Assembly (NCBI GenBank): GCA_020152595.1
Contig: JAIGNY010004494.1
Span: 1 to 64,000, forward strand
Direction of reading: 5' to 3'
Source: Chiridota heheva
Taxonomy: Eukaryota; Echinodermata; Holothuroidea; Apodida; Chiridotidae
DNA length: 64,000 nt
The notes under the pieces were generated by a model. It had not been told where the DNA came from, searched no databases, and saw only the letters and a list, made by a program, of their open reading frames with translations. Shown here piece by piece: positions 56,696 to 64,000 of this stretch (its first letter is position 1; every line of letters starts with the position of its first letter). The position numbers were made by a program, and so were the translations under genes.

Positions 56696-56752
56696 CATAG
56701 CATAGCAAGGTTTAACGTCCCGAAAGCATCCAGTGCTGGACATTATATCAAT
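56696..56752 (-). repeat. SINE 3' tail fragment
   Basis: On the minus strand: TGTCCAGCACTGGATGCTTT, CGGGACGTTAAACCTTGC and TATGCTATGCT. It matches the tail of the 42.8-kb SINE-like unit, with the head and core missing. Confidence 0.7.
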
Positions 56753-57462
56753 AGCCAAACAGTGTTTCTTTTTGAGGGAAATTGAAACCATAAACAGTTA
56801 CACTAACAGCAGAATACTGTATGTATAAAATCAATATGGATTTTGCATCCTTGCAACAAGACATGCTTTTAACTATGGCATACTTTCCTCATGTTGCTAA
56901 TATATTTTTCGAACAAATAATTAGATATCGCAATTAATGAATCACATTTAATCAATAATAGCATCAAACAAATACACTTCCAAGTGGCAATCATTATATG
57001 AAATATAACTAAACAGATTTTATCAATTGTTTTGAAGTTCTCTTTCATATAAGATGGACTTACTTGACCCCTGACCTAATCCTTTTAGAAACCTATCACA
57101 GATAAACCTGATTTTACGCATCAGTTATTAGACTCTCTTTCTGTATGCGAACAAAAGAACTTATTGTGAAGAACCAGATAGTGTTACTGCAGCGAGTTGT
57201 TACTTTAAGCTACCTGGTTATTTACACTGGTGATTTTAAAGACAAAATTGCGCCATATGGATATATAGCCCATTCAGGCTATTTTAGTTTTAAAGCTTTA
57301 GTTTTTCAACGCAAGTTATAGCCCAAACGAGCTATCAAGTACGAGTGCTATATTGGCTATAGTGTGAGACAAATCCCAAACGGGATATTATAACCCAATT
57401 GGCACATGAGGGCAGCGTTCTTTATCCTCCGGATATGTTCGCTGGCCCTTCCGAGTCTATGT

Positions 57463-59662
<2,200 letters not shown>

Positions 59663-59788
59663 GTGTTCATATGCGTATTTAATGCACAGGGCAAAGGACG
59701 TTGGCTCCAGTAGAATGACCTGACTTTAGGAGGGTCATTTGCGAGTGCAAAGTCTTTTGCTCCGTGCATTAAATACGCATATAAACAC
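59663..59788. repeat. 126-bp hairpin with 37-bp arms
   Basis: GTGTTCATATGCGTATTTAA (TGCACAGGGCAAAGGAC) is mirrored by GTCTTTTGCTCCGTGCATTA (AATACGCATATAAACAC). The loop is about 52 bp. Diverged direct repeats starting TAACTCACAA lie outside it, at about 59595 and 60025. Confidence 0.8.
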
Positions 59789-60075
59789 GATGCCAAAACA
59801 TTTATCTTTTTATATAAATTTTCGTGGTAGATTGTTTAAAATGCATATAATACAACCAAAAAGAATGAAAAACGAGAAAACTTTACATAAATTATTTCGC
59901 TTTTTTAAGAAATTCACCTGTTGTAAAAATGGACTAAAGATGCACTCAAGATCGTGTATTACGGTAATTTGATGCACTGCGCATGACAATACAAATACCT
60001 CCATAGAAATTGTTCCAATATCCGTTAACTCACAACTATTAAAATAAAAGGCAATGAAATTATCAAGGTTTATCA

Positions 60076-60662
60076 TTAAAGGATAAATTCAGTGGTCAAG
60101 CAAGTCCATCTTTTATATGAAAGAGGTCTTCAAAAGAAACAAAATGGTGAATAAAGCATTCAAATGTCTTATTCCGTTAAGGAGATATTAAAGTTTAAAG
60201 CTCTGTCTTATCTGTGTAGAAATGACTGGTGTAGTAAGTCTACTATGGAAAGTTGATATCCTCATCCTCACATTCTTAGCAATTGTTAATGTATTTTAAA
60301 GAAAGTTTTTTTTTTTTTTTTTTGCTATTTGAATTATTTTTCCTCTAGATTTCTTCAGGTGGTATATTATAAATAACCTTACTAGATTCAGTTTTATTAC
60401 TTTTTTGACATATCCCATGGTTTTCATGCCTCAAAATCGCAGGACAAAGTATGATAAAATACATAACGACTTTGAGAAATCTGAGGCTATGACATCACAA
60501 CTAGTCTGATTTCAGTCGTTTCTACACAAATAATACCAAATTTTAAACTTTGATATCTCCTTAACGGAATAAGATTTTTGAATGGTTTTTCACTATTTTG
60601 TGTCTTTTGAAGTCCTTGTTCATATAAGATAGATTTGCTTGACCACTGAACTTATCTTTTAA
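60076..60662. mobile_element. MITE-like family A copy 4
   Basis: TTAAAGGATAAATTCAGTGG (TCAAGCAAGTCCATC) on the left is mirrored by CCACTGAACTTATCTTTTAA on the right. The interior is co-linear with copies 1 and 2 in inverted orientation (CCATGGTTTTCATGCCTC against the AACCATGGGATATG of copy 1). Confidence 0.82.
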
Positions 60663-61328
60663 ATAACTTTCAATAGGCTTGTATGTAGAGGCTTCATTTT
60701 TCAGAGGCTTTTCGGTAAAATTCAGCAGTAATTCTTAATGGTTTTTTTAGGGGTTTATATTGCTTGGTGTAATAAAAGTTCAGTTTATTCTGTTGTTGAA
60801 CACAAACAAACATAAAATGGGAAATCATGACTAATTCATGCATGAGTGCCATATGGGAAAAGTGGCATTTAGTATGGCATATGTCATGTATTGGTGTTAA
60901 TTGGAACAACTGACCACAACAAAGAATAAGATTTACCAAAACAGAAATACAATAGCAATTTTATGCGATAGCATCTCTATATATATGTCAGAAAAGTAAA
61001 GAACTCAATGTCACAAGATTAGAAAAATCCATTCAGTTTGTATATAGGCCTACTTCACAATTGGTTTATGTTTAGCCAAAAATGAAAGACTTTCATTTCA
61101 TTTACTTATTCAAACACGAAACCTTTTAAGCTGTATGTGTTGATCACCAATAACCAAACTGAAATAAAAACGGGATAAAAAAACTGCCACAAATAAAAAC
61201 GATGGTTCGTAAAACGTTTCTAGCATGCTATTATAACCAAATAAAAAAATATTAAAAAAACAAAAAACTTAGATGTAATTTATTTCAAAACCCAAATATT
61301 GAAATTCCACCCACTTAAACATTTAAAA

Positions 61329-61700
61329 GTGTTTTCCTTCCATCTCGGTGTTTCCCACGGGCTACCCCATGTGCAATTCATATGGTCAATCGTGGTGTTA
61401 CCTATTCCAAACCCATATGGCAGTATGGGATCAACGTGGCAAGCCATGCCCATCAGGGTGTTTCCCACATCGAACCCAAATGGGTTATCCCATGTGCAAC
61501 TCATATTGTCAATCCTGGTGTTACCCATCATTAAAACCCATATGGTAGTATGGGATCACCGTGGGCAAGCCATCCCCATCAGGTGTTTCCCACATCGAAC
61601 CCAAATGGGTTATCCCATGTGGGTTTAAAACCCATATGGGACCAAAGTGGGTAAGCTTAAGAATCCCACGTAAAACTCATTAATGGGTCCCACGTGTCAT
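61329..61700. repeat. Tandem repeat of about 130 bp built on CCCATATGGGATCA-type units
   Basis: About two and a half units, each with GTGTTTCCCACATCGAACCC, AAATGGGTTATCCCATGTG and AACCCATATGG. The right edge, GGGTCCCACGTGTCATTG and TTGGCTGGTATC, resembles the GGGATATTCC/TTTGCTGG type of MITE end at 26.1 kb. Minus-strand open frame is repeat-derived. Confidence 0.7.
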
Positions 61701-64000
61701 TGTTGGCTGGTATCAGCCTGTTCAGCTCGTATTTCTTGTATTTTTGTGTTACATTGCTTATAAGTCCCATTATATTTCAATTACAACAATTATCATTATT
61801 ACTTTTTAATAGTTAAGGCCATCAACATGTGTTTCCGTCGGCGAACCCGACCCCCCCCCCCCTCCTTCACCCCTACTCCTCCAGAGGCTTGCAAACCACT
61901 TGCATCAGTGCGTAATGGGAATTTCACCCAAATGGTTCCTAAAATTTGAAAATCACTTATCCCTTATATAACACTATTTTATACACTTCTAGCTCCGTTT
62001 TGTAATATTTTGCTTGATACTTATAATGTCTCTCCTACGCGCTCAATAATATAACACTAGGTCATGGAAGGTAATATATCAAATCGGATTTATTTTCTCA
62101 CATGTAGTTTACAAAAATACCCTTTAAAAAAAGGCTGTCGTAGCATTTTTTTTTTATAAGGATAGTAATAAAAAAGCAGTGTATAGTGACGTGTTTAGTG
62201 GCTTATCCCCCTAAAAATAACATAGCCCCCCCCCCCCCCTCTAAAAAAACTAATAACCTCAACGAAATTTTCATCAATTTTAAGAAAATTTTCGTCAATT
62301 TTCGGAAATCTTCCTTCTATGGGGAAATTTCCCAAAAATTGTCGTGAAATCAGAAAGCTCAAAGCTCTTTGGTGAAATCTTTTAAATTTTGAGAATGTTT
62401 TTTTCAATTTACAGGAAAATTCTTCATTTTCAAGGAAAGCGCTGTCAATTTCGATAAATTTTCAGGAAGTGTTGCCAAAGTCGAACAAAATTTCCAACAA
62501 TGTTACGCATTTTCCTTCAATTTTATGTTAATAATTTCACACTTTGTCATTAAAATAAAGTATGCATGCAACTGGGAAATACCAGGGTGGGCCTAACTCC
62601 TACGCCTCTGTCCTCCCTAATCTGAAACCAACCTTCTTTTTTTTTTTGGAGGGGGGGGGGGGGGGTAGCTTAAGCCCCCTCAAAAAAACGAAAGGCTATC
62701 CGACCCTTCCTGAAACAAATTCTACCCACGCTGAATTTGACAGGTTGCAAGATTACAGCCTGTACGTGTGGATGCAAACAATTTCTTAACCTGTTAACTT
62801 TAGCTCTTGAAGTTTCAGAATCGAGTCAACATTCTGACCGTAGTATACGCTATTGCCACAACATGGCTGCTACACAAGTACTGCAAGTATTGCCTAGCAT
62901 GTATAGTGCCTACTGAGAGGTGTTTATCTCACTACATCCGGTGAGACTAGCCTCGTTCATTTCAAATTTCAAATAATATTATTCTCCTTCACTATCTCTT
63001 TGTGACTCTTCAAAAATTATTTTGGTATAATAAATATTTTCTATTATGTTTCTGAAACAGTAAAAATGTCTAAATAATACCAATCTTCATATCACTTTTA
63101 AAATATCTGATTGGCACCAAAAGTTTTCATCTACATTCCTCAACGTTGCCAATTTACATGACTTTTGCGAATAAAAACAACGCCATAAATTTCGGAATTA
63201 GTATTGCTGAAATTGATTGTAGCAGAGTAACCATTAAAATACAATCTTTAATAAGTAGCACCTTAAATTAAAGTCCATGTTCTCTTCATTTAATACAATT
63301 TGAAATATGATTCTCAATTAAAAGATGGCGGATTTTGAGCATGGCTTGTACAATATCAGTCCTGTCGCGTCATAAAGGGCCACGACAGAAAAAAATAGTT
63401 CAATAGATTGTAATCAAACTATCTTTTGCAACAGATAGTTAACAATAATGGGTCATTCTATTTCAAAGGTGACGCACAACGGAAACATTCGTAAACATAA
63501 ACCGAATGTATAAAAGCTGACTAGGGGAAATTTCAGGCAATTGTCAAGTTTGTGTAAACATTTCAAATTATTTACAAAGTTTTTATTATACACCGGTCAA
63601 CAGACCAACAATTAAAAGCTTAGTAATGTTTAATTGACCCTTTTATCTGTTTATTCGCAATGGAGGCATTTAGATTGTGTGTATAGAAGTTATATGTATT
63701 ACATTGTCTATTCAAGTTACAGATAGATTGAGGCCTACGCAAAATTAAATCTTCCATACAGAATGAACAGAAAGCGTAAGCAGATGTTGCCTAGGCAACC
63801 TGTTAATATAAGATGGATATTTTCACTTTCAAAAACTATTTTTACCTTCTAAGTGAAACTTGACAGCAGACTATCAATGGTCAATATCAGTCGTAATAGA
63901 ATATACGAGTATTTTGTTAATAATAGATCAATGGGAGAGAAGGCACTAAAGGTTTTTAATGATATATTACATGTCCTAGCGCGAAGTTATGGTTTAGTCA
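61701..64000. other. No gene seen to the right end of the window
   Basis: AT-rich DNA with poly-C/G runs (61851-61861, 62227-62238, 62647-62664) and a degenerate TTTTCGNNAATTTTC patch at 62260-62350. No splice-supported coding segment. Confidence 0.35.

Noticed and set aside
61280..61628. Minus-strand frame with GFDVGNTLMGMACHVDP-like repeats and plus-strand 109-codon frame
   Set aside because: They are translation of a tandem repeat of about 130 bp, open on both strands.

Overview
This window looks like AT-rich nuclear DNA from a marine invertebrate. Its genes are split by GT-AG introns, and between them lie many small inverted-repeat elements, tRNA-derived SINE-like units, a 5'-truncated LINE, one LTR-like block, satellites and very long (AT)n tracts. 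The best guess is a deuterostome such as an echinoderm or hemichordate, from the overall style of the DNA and from an ESE-class ETS gene. That assignment is inference; no rRNA or mitochondrial marker is present. There is no prokaryotic gene organisation and no CRISPR array.

Only one gene can be assembled with confidence. It lies on the minus strand and spans about 3.6-24.8 kb: an ETS transcription factor of the ESE class (ELF3/EHF/ELF5 type). Eight coding exons join with matching phases and GT-AG borders into 382 residues. The carboxyl end is a complete winged-helix ETS domain very close to vertebrate ELF3/EHF, ending soon after it as in EHF. The amino half carries a Pro/Thr/Ser motif shaped like the MYC phosphodegron, four consecutive phase 1-1 exons, and a basic AT-hook-like stretch. 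No clear Pointed domain is seen. The 5' noncoding end lies upstream of 24,780 and was not located.

A second, unrecognised gene candidate lies on the plus strand at about 2.0-2.95 kb and converges on the ETS 3' end. It has two phase-matched exons and possibly a third short one.

The introns (3.7-24.7 kb) and all of 24.8-64 kb are dominated by repeats. Inverted-repeat families with two or more copies here have ends such as TTAAAGGATTAGTTCAGTGG, CAGTCCGGGAGAATCCTG, CCGATCGGG hairpins and TTTAAAGGCC. Single-copy elements include a 527-bp near-complete palindrome at 34.1-34.6 kb. A solo-LTR-like block (5.5-5.9 kb) and a mariner-type MITE plus 21-bp satellite (18.0-18.8 kb) are nested inside copies of the first family. 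SINE-like units share a core. A 5'-truncated LINE lies at 40.6-41.5 kb. Two unrelated 34-bp tandem arrays (11.3 and 49 kb) and three (AT)n blocks (19.4, 39.1 and 57.5 kb) make long spurious reading frames.

From 24.8 kb to the right end no host gene could be supported. No convincing new multi-gene system is present; the most interesting points are the ETS gene's architecture, the unknown convergent gene and the nested or fold-back repeats.
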